Shown in pieces: positions 10,275 through 18,580 of a DNA stretch of 55,336 bases. The stretch is from Planctomycetaceae bacterium. GTDB taxonomy: Bacteria > Planctomycetota > Planctomycetia > Pirellulales > Pirellulaceae. The stretch is taken from positions 1 to 55,336 of the forward strand of contig PBCP01000059.1 of assembly GCA_002717145.1 (NCBI GenBank), in the 5' to 3' direction. Both the position numbers and the translations under genes were made by a program. How positions within the stretch are numbered: position 1 is the stretch's first letter; each line of letters starts with the position of its first letter. The notes below the pieces were generated by a model. It was given only the letters and a program-made list of their open reading frames with translations. It was not told the origin of the DNA and ran no database searches.

Positions 10275-10428
10275 AAACGTTTCCCCCCACGGAATAATGC
10301 AGACTTGATACAAATTCAAATGTGACGTGCAACATGTAACTCGCACCTAATGCATCTATCGGGGTTTTGGTGTCTGCATATTCGGTAAAATCGGTAAACT
10401 TTACCAAATCACCCTGAGTTTGAGTTGG

Positions 10429-11496
10429 CTAGGATTCGGCCGTAGTTAAAGCAGCAATTACAGCATCTCCCATTTGTATAGTCGTTAGCTGACCTCCGAG
10501 GTCCGGAGTCCTGGCTCCCTGCAGCAGTGCACTTTCTACAGCTTTTCGTACATCTTCGGCTGCGTCTACACATTCAAGGTGATCTAACATCATGGCCAAA
10601 CTTAGAATAGCAGCGATCGGATTGGCAATTCCCTTCCCTGCGATATCAGGTGCTGAACCATGGACAGGCTCAAACATTGATGGAAATTCTCTTGTTGGGT
10701 TTTCGTTAGAACTTGGAGCCAATCCTAGCCCACCTCCCAAAATCCCTCCCAAGTCCGTCAACAAATCGCCAAAGAGATTGGAAGCGACAACAACATCAAA
10801 TTGCTCCGGCCATCGAACTAGATTCATCACTGCAGCATCACAGTGCATTCGCCCTGCTTCCACGTCCGGATATTCCGATTTAAGTTCCTCCAGAATGTCA
10901 TCCCACATCACGTAGGAGTATTTTTGCGCATTCGATTTGGTTGCCATCGTTAGCTTGCCTCTTCGTCGACGCGCTGTATCAAAAGCAAACCTAAGGATCC
11001 TCTCTACCCCCTTTCGAGTGTGTATTGCCGTTTGAACAGCAACTTCATCTGCTGTCCCCTGTTTAAAACGACCGCCATTATCGATGTACTCACCTTCCGA
11101 ATTCTCTCGAACCACAACGAAATCAATATCCTTCGAGGTACGCCCAGCTAGTACGCTCTCAAGCCCCGAAAACAAATTCGCCGGACGAACACATGCGTAC
11201 TGATCAAAGGCTTGACGGATTTGAACCAACGGCGCTAAAGTCACATGATCTGGAATTTCATCCGGCCATCCAACGGCTCCCAGCAATATTGAATCTACCT
11301 CCCGAATTTCTTCCAAGAACCCTTCCGGAACTACCGTGCCATGCTTTTTCCAATAAGCATGCCCCCAATCTAGTGACTTAGTATCGAAGGTTAAGTCGTG
11401 AATTTCGCCGATTCTATGCATCACACGAACCGCCTGCTCAAGAACATCAGGGCCAATTCCATCACCCGGATATAATGCGATCTTAAACTGAGACAT
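10429..11496 (-). CDS. Isocitrate/isopropylmalate dehydrogenase family, D-malate/tartrate dehydrogenase-like
   Basis: A 355-residue NAD-dependent decarboxylating dehydrogenase. It begins with the family signature IALYPGDGIGPDV and has VVRENSEGEYIDNGGRF, the ATKSNAQKYSYVMWDD segment with the catalytic lysine, and the metal-binding block SNLFGDLLTDLGGILGGGLG. The DWGHAYWKKHG segment after strand two resembles tartrate/D-malate dehydrogenases more than LeuB or Icd, so it probably oxidises a C4 2-hydroxy acid. LeuB cannot be excluded. The start was set to the ATG at 11496 because the family starts just before the nucleotide-binding strand; an upstream ATG at 11523 adds only a basic MIRKKKVKE. It lies about 40 bases downstream of the M28 gene on the same strand. 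Confidence 0.85.
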   Translation of the reverse strand: MSQFKIALYPGDGIGPDVLEQAVRVMHRIGEIHDLTFDTKSLDWGHAYWKKHGTVVPEGFLEEIREVDSILLGAVGWPDEIPDHVTLAPLVQIRQAFDQYACVRPANLFSGLESVLAGRTSKDIDFVVVRENSEGEYIDNGGRFKQGTADEVAVQTAIHTRKGVERILRFAFDTARRRRGKLTMATKSNAQKYSYVMWDDILEELKSEYPDVEAGRMHCDAAVMNLVRWPEQFDVVVASNLFGDLLTDLGGILGGGLGLAPSSNENPTREFPSMFEPVHGSAPDIAGKGIANPIAAILSLAMMLDHLECVDAAEDVRKAVESALLQGARTPDLGGQLTTIQMGDAVIAALTTAES

Positions 11497-11533
11497 TTCT
11501 TTGACTTTCTTCTTTCTTATCATTCATTAAGTT

Positions 11534-12661
11534 CTATTGAAGCCCTTTTAACCATTCCCACACGACCCACCCAACATGCGCCATCGAGATGGCAGAGCAC
11601 TTATCAACCGTGTCTGCCGTCGTATGCCAGTACGACTCCCGTTTTTGAGGACTGGGATAATCAAAATCGATTAAATCTATCGTCGGGATTTTAGCAATTT
11701 CATTTAATGGCAAATGATCATCTCGGACTTCGTGCCTTGCATTTGGACGCAATTCCGACACCCCAATTCGTTTTGCCGTTGCCCAAACCTGCTGCACAAC
11801 CTCAGGAGCCATTCGTCTCGAATTGATCTCCTGAAAGATCTGCAAATCGGCATCGGCCACCATATCCAGTAAAATCCCTGCTGCGTAACGATACGTTGGC
11901 CTGGTTGCAGCGTATTCTCTGGCAAAGTGTGTTGATCCTAAAAAGAAGGGGTCTCGGCGGCTGTTGTAAACTAATTCTTCACCATCAAATAAAACCATAT
12001 CGACCCCGTAATCACTGTCAAAATCAACCATCTTCTCTGCTAGAGCACAAAGCACAGCCACACCGCTACCACCATCGTTAGCTCCTACAAAAATTCCCCG
12101 ACGCTTATTAGGGTCTGGATCATTATCCGGGAATGGACGCGTGTCATAGTGAGCACACAGAAGTATTCGACGAGTCCGTTTTGGATGCCAGCGAACGATC
12201 ATATTTGCCATATCTACAGTCTCCACTCCCTGCTTTGAAAGCGGATTCCGAGCCTTAAAACGTTGATAAGAAACTTCAGCTCCCGTCTTGGCAAAGTATC
12301 TCTCCAACATATCTTGCTGTTTGGCCATCCCTTCCGACCCACTAAACCTGGGACCAATATCGACGACAGCTTTGAGCATTTTCATGCACAAGCGACCATC
12401 TACAGGGAGTCGATCCAGATAGGCATTGTCCTGTTGTTGAGCATAGGAACGTAGTTGATCCGAAGTCGTGAATGTAACGAGCTTGGCACGCACCTCCGGT
12501 GTGAGTCTTCCTTGTCTGGTAAACCGCAAAATGATTTCGCGGCGGAGCTTCGCGACACCCTCATCAGCGTCTGTCGTTTGCCCCGTTCCGGGACATCCCA
12601 CCGCCATCGAAAATATCAGCAGAACCAATGGCAGTCGTAGCACTTGTTTGATTTTCTTCAC
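11534..12661 (-). CDS. M28 family metallopeptidase/glutaminyl cyclase-like lipoprotein
   Basis: A 375-residue protein starting at GTG 12661, which has GGAG about 11 bases upstream; an in-frame TTG at 12688 would add nine residues. The N-terminus is basic then hydrophobic and ends in MAVGC, a probable lipobox with the cysteine at 23. The zinc-peptidase core shows the expected order of ligands: CAHYDTRP, VGANDGGSGV, LFDGEELV, LLDMVADADL and a C-terminal YWHTTADTVDKC. The DNDPDPNKRRG insertion and the layout resemble the QPCT (glutaminyl-peptide cyclotransferase) branch of M28. So it is either a secreted aminopeptidase or a cyclase. It is divergent from the DUF4254 gene, with about 180 bases between them. 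Confidence 0.87.
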   Translation of the reverse strand: MKKIKQVLRLPLVLLIFSMAVGCPGTGQTTDADEGVAKLRREIILRFTRQGRLTPEVRAKLVTFTTSDQLRSYAQQQDNAYLDRLPVDGRLCMKMLKAVVDIGPRFSGSEGMAKQQDMLERYFAKTGAEVSYQRFKARNPLSKQGVETVDMANMIVRWHPKRTRRILLCAHYDTRPFPDNDPDPNKRRGIFVGANDGGSGVAVLCALAEKMVDFDSDYGVDMVLFDGEELVYNSRRDPFFLGSTHFAREYAATRPTYRYAAGILLDMVADADLQIFQEINSRRMAPEVVQQVWATAKRIGVSELRPNARHEVRDDHLPLNEIAKIPTIDLIDFDYPSPQKRESYWHTTADTVDKCSAISMAHVGWVVWEWLKGLQ

Positions 12662-12840
12662 GCCTGTCGAATCTCCAGAAAAGTCCAATCGTTTACATCA
12701 TCATAGGTCATTCACAACCGTCAGGACAATTCCCCTGCTCACTACCACAGACATCAAACTACTCTTGTCTCAAATCATCGCATTAACATAGATTAGCAGT
12801 ATTCCGATTTTTCTACGGCCTCAACTCCGGTTCTCCCAAC

Positions 12841-13398
12841 ATGATCAATGTCTCTGCTCTGCTGGACCATTATGACGAATTACAGGTACTTCTATCAGAA
12901 CAAAACGACGTACCAGTCTTTGCTCCTCTATCGATTCAGCACTTAGTTGGCAGGCAATTCCAGGAATACTGGCAAAGCCAGACTCAACCTGAATCGAAGT
13001 CTCGTAGAAAGAGTGCTCAGTATTGGATTGATCAAATTGACACCTGGATCAGTGACCAACTCATCGCAGAGGGTATTGTACCGGCTCATGATGTCCCCAT
13101 GAACACGGAAACGCCGGGGCACGCTTTCCATCGAATCAGCAAACTAATTTTCGAACGAAACAAACTGGAAGTGGCTTGTGAATCTCCTGATGTAATAGCA
13201 CAGGAACGACAGGAATATCACCACCGACTGGCAATTTGCATGCTTCAAATTGATGATATTACACAGGGGCTCCAGCTCCTGATCAACGAAATACACCAGG
13301 GACGCAAAAGACATCGCTCTTACCAACAAATCCACATGTACAATGATCCAGAAATGAACAATTATCTACATCAGGCTGAACGTCGTATGGCCGGATAG
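12841..13398 (+). CDS. DUF4254 domain protein
   Basis: A 185-residue soluble, mainly helical protein without signal or membrane segments. The C-terminal part matches what is known of DUF4254: an FHRISKLIFERNKLEVA segment, a polar helix, then QLLINEIHQGRKRHRSYQQI followed by the family-defining MYNDPEMN at the end. The function of DUF4254 is unknown. In other phyla it can sit near glycosyltransferase genes, but no such gene is nearby. The following gene is a secreted HEAT-LRR-PDZ protein about 115 bases away. Confidence 0.8.
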   Translation: MINVSALLDHYDELQVLLSEQNDVPVFAPLSIQHLVGRQFQEYWQSQTQPESKSRRKSAQYWIDQIDTWISDQLIAEGIVPAHDVPMNTETPGHAFHRISKLIFERNKLEVACESPDVIAQERQEYHHRLAICMLQIDDITQGLQLLINEIHQGRKRHRSYQQIHMYNDPEMNNYLHQAERRMAG

Positions 13399-13513
13399 GG
13401 TCCATAAATCACAACGCAACGACATCTGTTTTTTGCTAGAATGAGGCAAATAGTGTCTAAACTCTTATTGTCCCTTGTAAGTTATGATTTTATCCTGTCG
13501 CCCATCGCTGCTC

Positions 13514-14869
13514 ATGAAACACGTCTCCGGCTTAGCCGTATGCCTGAGTCTCGTCCTCCCTGCGATGCAACAGTGCAAAGCTCAGTCAGCCTCAACTGTC
13601 ACCGCCTTAGTGAAGCAGCTTTCAAGTCGCCGGTTTATTGACCGCGAACAAGCAACATTAGAACTGATCGACTTCGGCACCGACGTTATCGCCCCATTGC
13701 TCCAGCAACTCGACGAACAAAATTTTGAGGGTATAACACGAACGCTGCATATTCTCTCAGAGCTAACGCTTTCTGACAAACAGGGTTTCCGAGCTAATGG
13801 AATTCCACGACAATCCTTAGAAAAATTAGCCATATCGAGTAACAACCGTGTTGCTCGCCAGGCAGTTTCTGCTCTCGATCGTATCAACCTGATCCGAGAA
13901 GGCGATGCCATCCGTGGTTTGACCAAACTCGGAGCCAGATACAATCGAATTTATACCCGTGTCGGTGCAGATTCGAGGTACGTACAACAACTTCATCTGG
14001 ATAACGGTTGGCAAGGAAACGCTGAAGATCTTTATATGCTTCCCTGGGTTGCTTCAGCAGAAGAACTGCTAATCGAAGGGCTCGAGATTGATGAGAATTG
14101 GTTCACCATTATTAGTCGCATGAGGAAACTCACCTCACTCGTTGTGAAACGATGCCCTTTAACTGACGATTCGGCGAAACACATAGCCCAGCTCACAGCT
14201 CTAACCAATCTGGATATCCGATATTGCCCTATAACCGATAACGGTTTGGACCAGCTTCACCCTCTTACGAAACTTGCATATGTCAAATTGTACGGTACAA
14301 ACGGGACGAAAGAGGGAGCCGAGAGACTCCAGCAAGCCATCAAAGCCGATTTAGATTTTCGACTAGGTGCATTTTTGGGAGTCGGGTGCCGCCAACCCCC
14401 CGCTGCCTGCTACATCGAGAGTGTTCAGCAAAACACTGGCGCATTCAAGGCCGGTTTGATGGTGGGTGATATCATCACTGCCTTTGATGATCGTCCAGTC
14501 AAAGACTTTAATGATCTTCGTAGTATCATCAGTGGCCATCGACCGGGCGACAAATCCAAAGTTGCTATTACTCGGATTGGAATTCCTCAAACCGGAGGCT
14601 TCAACAAGACGGACCAAACGGAGATTAAAACGACGGTAAAACCTCATTTAGCCGGAGTCGTTATTGACGAGATCGCTGAAGACTGCCCTCTCTATATCGC
14701 CGGTTTACGAAAAGGTCACGTCGTAATCAACATAAACGCGGCAGAAGTTAAAACCGCCGTTGAATTCAACAAGGCTATTCAGAATAGCCCCGTTGGCCCC
14801 ATCCGGTTCGTTTATTCGCCAAACACCAAAGAAATTGCCGTCGAAGTGGAATTTGGTGAATGGGATTAA
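13514..14869 (+). CDS. Secreted HEAT-LRR-PDZ-PDZ repeat protein
   Basis: A 451-residue exported protein. The ATG at 13514 is preferred over one at 13484 because it gives a clean signal peptide (MKHVSGLAVCLSLVLPAM) ending near residue 24. Four parts follow. A helical HEAT/armadillo-like region (about 25-140) includes LSSRRFIDREQATLELIDFG and SNNRVARQAVSALDRI. Leucine-rich repeats (about 175-265) include LTDDSAKHIAQLTALTNLDI. A first PDZ domain (about 270-370) has FKAGLMVGDIITAFDDRPV. A second PDZ domain (about 375-450) has LAGVVIDEIAEDCPLYIAGL and KGHVVININA. No catalytic protease triad is present, so a periplasmic protein-binding scaffold is inferred. The family is not recognised by name. Confidence 0.8.
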   Translation: MKHVSGLAVCLSLVLPAMQQCKAQSASTVTALVKQLSSRRFIDREQATLELIDFGTDVIAPLLQQLDEQNFEGITRTLHILSELTLSDKQGFRANGIPRQSLEKLAISSNNRVARQAVSALDRINLIREGDAIRGLTKLGARYNRIYTRVGADSRYVQQLHLDNGWQGNAEDLYMLPWVASAEELLIEGLEIDENWFTIISRMRKLTSLVVKRCPLTDDSAKHIAQLTALTNLDIRYCPITDNGLDQLHPLTKLAYVKLYGTNGTKEGAERLQQAIKADLDFRLGAFLGVGCRQPPAACYIESVQQNTGAFKAGLMVGDIITAFDDRPVKDFNDLRSIISGHRPGDKSKVAITRIGIPQTGGFNKTDQTEIKTTVKPHLAGVVIDEIAEDCPLYIAGLRKGHVVININAAEVKTAVEFNKAIQNSPVGPIRFVYSPNTKEIAVEVEFGEWD

Positions 14870-14921
14870 CAATTACTAATTAAATTTAGAATCCATCATA
14901 CGATTAGTTACGGAGAATTTC

Positions 14922-15668
14922 ATGGCAAACCTGAACCGACGCGATTTCGCAAAATCTACAGTCGAGTCACTTTTAACCTATTCGCTGTTGGGTTCGCTTT
15001 TTCAACAGCAGTTGTTCTCAGCCGAAATAAAACCCATGGCGGCGCAATGGATTAAAGAAGTACATGAATTAGGACAAGATCTCAAAGGTAAAAAGCTCTC
15101 TCAGCTTCAGTGGAAAGAACAATGTGAGAAGCTATTCACAAAGGCCGACTTGAAGGATCTGATGAAGTTTGTAGATTTTAGTGGACGAATCTCAAGTACG
15201 CCGTTTCGAGACAAAGGAGAGCGTCCCATCCGGTTCAAATTCCCGGAAGTTGAAGGGCTTCCGACGAATCTGGTCTTTGGCCACCAAATCTTCAAGCTTA
15301 AGAAGGGGCAAAGTGTCGTTCCTCACGGACACAACAACATGGCAACCGCCTTTCTGATTATGAAAGGAGAGTTTCACGGTAAGCATTATGATCGACTCGA
15401 AGATACAGACACACACATGATTATCAAGCCGACAATCGATGCTAAATTCGGTCCCGGCGATTGCTCGACCGTTACTCAGATGAAAGACAATGTACACTGG
15501 TTCAAAACTGAATCTGACGAAGGTTATATATTCAACATTCATATTCTTGGACTAACAACGGGATCAAGTGGACGAGTTTATGTTGACCCTCAGGGCGAAC
15601 AGCTCAATGGCGGACGCATACGGGCTCGAAAAATCGGAGCTGCAGAAGCTACGAAGCTATACGGTTAA
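14922..15668 (+). CDS. Cupin-like exported protein with RR-type signal
   Basis: A 248-residue protein with a GGAGAA ribosome-binding site 5 bases before the ATG. The N-terminus has NRRDFAKSTVESLLTYSLLG, a Tat-like RR motif followed by a moderately hydrophobic stretch. The middle contains a cupin-like metal-site pattern, VPHGHNNMATAFLIMKGEFH, and a later DVH-like block KDNVHWFKTESDEGYIFNIH. These would supply two or three histidines for a metal ion. The exact family is not recognised. It begins a same-strand run with a VOC protein (71 bases later) and an SDR, which suggests a small metabolic unit. Confidence 0.7.
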   Translation: MANLNRRDFAKSTVESLLTYSLLGSLFQQQLFSAEIKPMAAQWIKEVHELGQDLKGKKLSQLQWKEQCEKLFTKADLKDLMKFVDFSGRISSTPFRDKGERPIRFKFPEVEGLPTNLVFGHQIFKLKKGQSVVPHGHNNMATAFLIMKGEFHGKHYDRLEDTDTHMIIKPTIDAKFGPGDCSTVTQMKDNVHWFKTESDEGYIFNIHILGLTTGSSGRVYVDPQGEQLNGGRIRARKIGAAEATKLYG

Positions 15669-15739
15669 CGCAACGAATTAGAGAGCCCTCCACACGCGAA
15701 CTCATCATTCCATTTACTCAACTCTCTTCGAAAGACACC

Positions 15740-16120
15740 ATGAAAACCCTTGAATTAAACCATGTAGCTATTCATGTGGAAGACGTAGACCGCACGTGCG
15801 AATTTTACGGTAATGTACTCCAACTAACTCCGCTTCCAAGACCTGCATTTGACTTCCCAGGAGCGTGGTTTCAACTAGGCGAAGCGCAGGAGCTTCACAT
15901 TATCGGCAACCGGGACAATGAAGTGAATGGGCACCCACGGGGAAACCATTTCGCTCTGATGGTTGATGACATCGATGCCTGGGAATCGCATTTAGACTCA
16001 CTGGCCATTGAACATTATCCACGGCGAATTCGTCCTGATGGAGCCCAGCAACTATTCCTACACGATCCTGACGGGCACACCATCGAACTATGTGTTCCTC
16101 CACCAACTACAACTGAATAG
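15740..16120 (+). CDS. VOC (glyoxalase/dioxygenase) superfamily protein
   Basis: A 126-residue single-module VOC protein. It shows the expected repeat halves: LNHVAIHVEDVDRTCEFYGN at the start, NHFALMVDDIDAWESHL in the middle and FLHDPDGHTIELC near the end. The His of LNHVAIHV, the His of NHFALMV and the Glu of HTIELC are likely metal ligands. One module implies a homodimer. Substrate unknown. Only about 20 bases separate it from the SDR gene downstream, so the two are probably co-transcribed. Confidence 0.87.
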   Translation: MKTLELNHVAIHVEDVDRTCEFYGNVLQLTPLPRPAFDFPGAWFQLGEAQELHIIGNRDNEVNGHPRGNHFALMVDDIDAWESHLDSLAIEHYPRRIRPDGAQQLFLHDPDGHTIELCVPPPTTTE

Positions 16121-16141
16121 AGAATCCGAGTATAGAAAATT

Positions 16142-16951
16142 ATGGATTTAGGTTTATCGAATGATGGTGTGTTAGTGGTAGGTGCCGCCAAAGGCATTGG
16201 GCATGCCATCGCCCAACAATTCGCCAACGAAGGAGCGGATGTCGTACTCGCTGACATTGACTCTCATGTCAAAGAAGCAGCAAACACTATGGTTGAAAAC
16301 AGCGACGGGCAAATTCAAGGAGTGATCTTAGACGCTACGGATTACGAATCCGTTCAATCGCTGGCCTCTGGTTTAGCTGAGCAACAACACAATTTGAACC
16401 ACATTGTGTATGCAGCCGGTGTAGGGTCAAACAAGTTTGGATTTCCTTTCTGGGAATTGGAACCAACAGACTGGCCAAGGGTCATCGAAGTGAATCTCAT
16501 GGGAGCGGTTAACATAGCTCACGCCTTTGCACCTTACCTACAACAGCGTGAGACGGGTAGCATACTGTTCATTGCTTCGATCGCGGCACAAATGGGATCT
16601 CAGACCGATCCTCCTTACAGCGCCGCCAAAGCCGCCATTGTAAACTTCATGCAAGTCGTCGCCAAAGATTTCGCTCCTTACAATATCCGCGCGAATGCGA
16701 TTAGCCCTGGTATGATTCAAACCACACTGAACAAAAGTGTATGGGCAGCCTGGAATGAGCGACAAGCAACGGCCGACCAACGTCCTTACGAAGAATGGGC
16801 TGCTGAAAAGATATCAACGATCTGCCCTCTCGGACGATGGCAGGATCCAGAAGACATTGGCAAAATGGCGGTCTTTCTTGCCTCACAGGCCGCCAAAAAT
16901 GTAACCGGACAAACAATCAACGTGGACGGCGGCATTATTATGCACAGCTAA
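16142..16951 (+). CDS. Short-chain dehydrogenase/reductase
   Basis: A 269-residue classical SDR. The cofactor motif is GAAKGIGHAIA (residues 13-23). The catalytic triad is S146 in FIASIAAQ, Y159 and K163 in PPYSAAKAA, with the normal spacing of 13 between Ser and Tyr. The C-terminal signature LASQAAKNVTGQTINVDGGI is typical of 3-oxoacyl reductase-like SDRs. D38 in ADIDS, at the end of the second strand, suggests NAD preference. It directly follows the VOC gene. It ends 10 bases from the stop of the converging PPC-domain gene. Confidence 0.92.
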   Translation: MDLGLSNDGVLVVGAAKGIGHAIAQQFANEGADVVLADIDSHVKEAANTMVENSDGQIQGVILDATDYESVQSLASGLAEQQHNLNHIVYAAGVGSNKFGFPFWELEPTDWPRVIEVNLMGAVNIAHAFAPYLQQRETGSILFIASIAAQMGSQTDPPYSAAKAAIVNFMQVVAKDFAPYNIRANAISPGMIQTTLNKSVWAAWNERQATADQRPYEEWAAEKISTICPLGRWQDPEDIGKMAVFLASQAAKNVTGQTINVDGGIIMHS

Positions 16952-16961
16952 ATGAGGCAGA

Positions 16962-18569
16962 CTATTGCTCCTCAGCTGGTAAAACCGTCAGCCAGAAGCG
17001 ACTCCGTTGCAGGTTCGAATTCTTTACCTGGTAGTGTGCTTCAACACTGCCACCTTCATAGGTACCTGTAATGGTGATTGGTCCGGAAAATGCTTGCGGA
17101 GTCCCTTGCAGTACAAGTTGTACTTTCTTCGAGGAGTCTCCAGTGGGCTCTGATTTCACTACAGCAGCTGACAGGCCCTCTGGGATACCTTGAAGCGACA
17201 CCTCTACCTCTTTATCAAAACCTGCCAATCGCACGACGTTCAGTGGAATAAGTAAGTTCTGTTTAGTTTTGAGAAGTTCTCCTCGATCCAAATTCATTTC
17301 TATTCTAGGACTATCCACTTCAACATCCACCCGATAGGCAAATCTCTCCCCTCCCTGACGATGTAAATCCCGCACCGACAATTGATAGTCACCATCGGCC
17401 GGAATCTTATAACTGAACTCAGGGTCTCTTTCAGTACGACTCTTGTCATCCAATGTATGTAAAACCACACCCTCTACATCGTGAATCTGAACATAGGGAT
17501 CAGTCGGGAACCCTATCCTTCTGGCAAACGCTTTTACTGACAAAGACGTATCTTTTTTCAGATCTTTGAGCAAAACGAGATGTCTCTCTTCTCGCTGACT
17601 TAACAATCCACTCAGACTCACCGGTACAGTCGATTCCATAATTGGCGAGTCTTTGCTGGGAGTAGGAACGGTCACAACGGCCCCTTCAAATACTGAAACA
17701 GGTACGCTTCCAGGAATCCCTGCCAAAGAAAGATACCCGTTCACACCAATTCCGGCTTCGAACGACTCTCCTTGGAATCCCAATCCCATCGGTTGTATCG
17801 AAGCTGAGTTTGAATTTAGACTTAAGGGCAGACAGTAGTCGAGAAACTTTTGCTTTGACAGCGTCATTCGGTAGACATAGGTAGCAGCCGCAGAGAAACC
17901 AATCGTTGAGTTTGGCTGAGTTGGGAATGCAAACAGCCGAATCTGATACGTCCCCTCCTTAGAAGCTGTAAACGTGACTTGAGGGTCGATATTGCGTTCA
18001 TCGTCATTTTGCGCCACGACGAACCCTCGTTCGTCTGCAATCTGTACAATACCGTCCATTGGGGAACCAAGCAAAGTGTTAGCTATCACCATGGCGGATA
18101 TTGTCTCTCCGGCCGCAAGTTTCACTCCAACTATATCAACATCGCCTGATTCTTTAAGCTGCCCGTTAATAACCGTTGGCAATTCGACAACTTTCCACTC
18201 TCCTGATTTGGCATTGGGCTCTTCTTCGTTAATCTCGGGTACATTACTAACCACAACAGGAACTAGATTGCTGGCTCCTTCACCATCGAAGATTCGGAAA
18301 TAATAAGGGCCTGCCGCGACATCATCTGCGACCGTAAACTCAAGAACACCTGCTTTGTCTTGAGTCTTCACGATCATACCTTCTGGGAATTCACTATCGA
18401 TCTGAATAGGCCAGGACGTCCACGAGCCTGTCAAAGTAATCAACTGTGACGTCCCACTCTTCACACCTGTCGGAAAACAGGACGTAATCGTTGGTGGAGC
18501 CGCATGCGCCTGCTGTGCAACAGAGAGCATTATTACGAGAATGAATACGTAAGTAATTTGTTTACACAT
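16962..18569 (-). CDS. Exported protein with PPC domains, partner of DUF1549 protein
   Basis: A 535-residue protein with a signal peptide (residues 1-23, ending AHA) and AGGGGAAT upstream of the ATG. An IPT/TIG-like start (PTITSCFPTGVKSGTSQLIT) is followed by a PPC-type beta domain (about 125-235, with ESGDVDIVGVKLAAGETISA and EGTYQIRLFAF). A second PPC-like domain lies near 340-430 (YKIPADGDYQLSVRDLHRQG) and a beta-rich C-terminal domain closes the protein. No enzymatic motif is seen. It begins 11 bases after the DUF1549/DUF1553 gene and is surely in the same operon. This pairing is frequent in planctomycetes, with unknown function. Confidence 0.85.
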   Translation of the reverse strand: MCKQITYVFILVIMLSVAQQAHAAPPTITSCFPTGVKSGTSQLITLTGSWTSWPIQIDSEFPEGMIVKTQDKAGVLEFTVADDVAAGPYYFRIFDGEGASNLVPVVVSNVPEINEEEPNAKSGEWKVVELPTVINGQLKESGDVDIVGVKLAAGETISAMVIANTLLGSPMDGIVQIADERGFVVAQNDDERNIDPQVTFTASKEGTYQIRLFAFPTQPNSTIGFSAAATYVYRMTLSKQKFLDYCLPLSLNSNSASIQPMGLGFQGESFEAGIGVNGYLSLAGIPGSVPVSVFEGAVVTVPTPSKDSPIMESTVPVSLSGLLSQREERHLVLLKDLKKDTSLSVKAFARRIGFPTDPYVQIHDVEGVVLHTLDDKSRTERDPEFSYKIPADGDYQLSVRDLHRQGGERFAYRVDVEVDSPRIEMNLDRGELLKTKQNLLIPLNVVRLAGFDKEVEVSLQGIPEGLSAAVVKSEPTGDSSKKVQLVLQGTPQAFSGPITITGTYEGGSVEAHYQVKNSNLQRSRFWLTVLPAEEQ

Positions 18570-18580
18570 GAAAAATTCCC

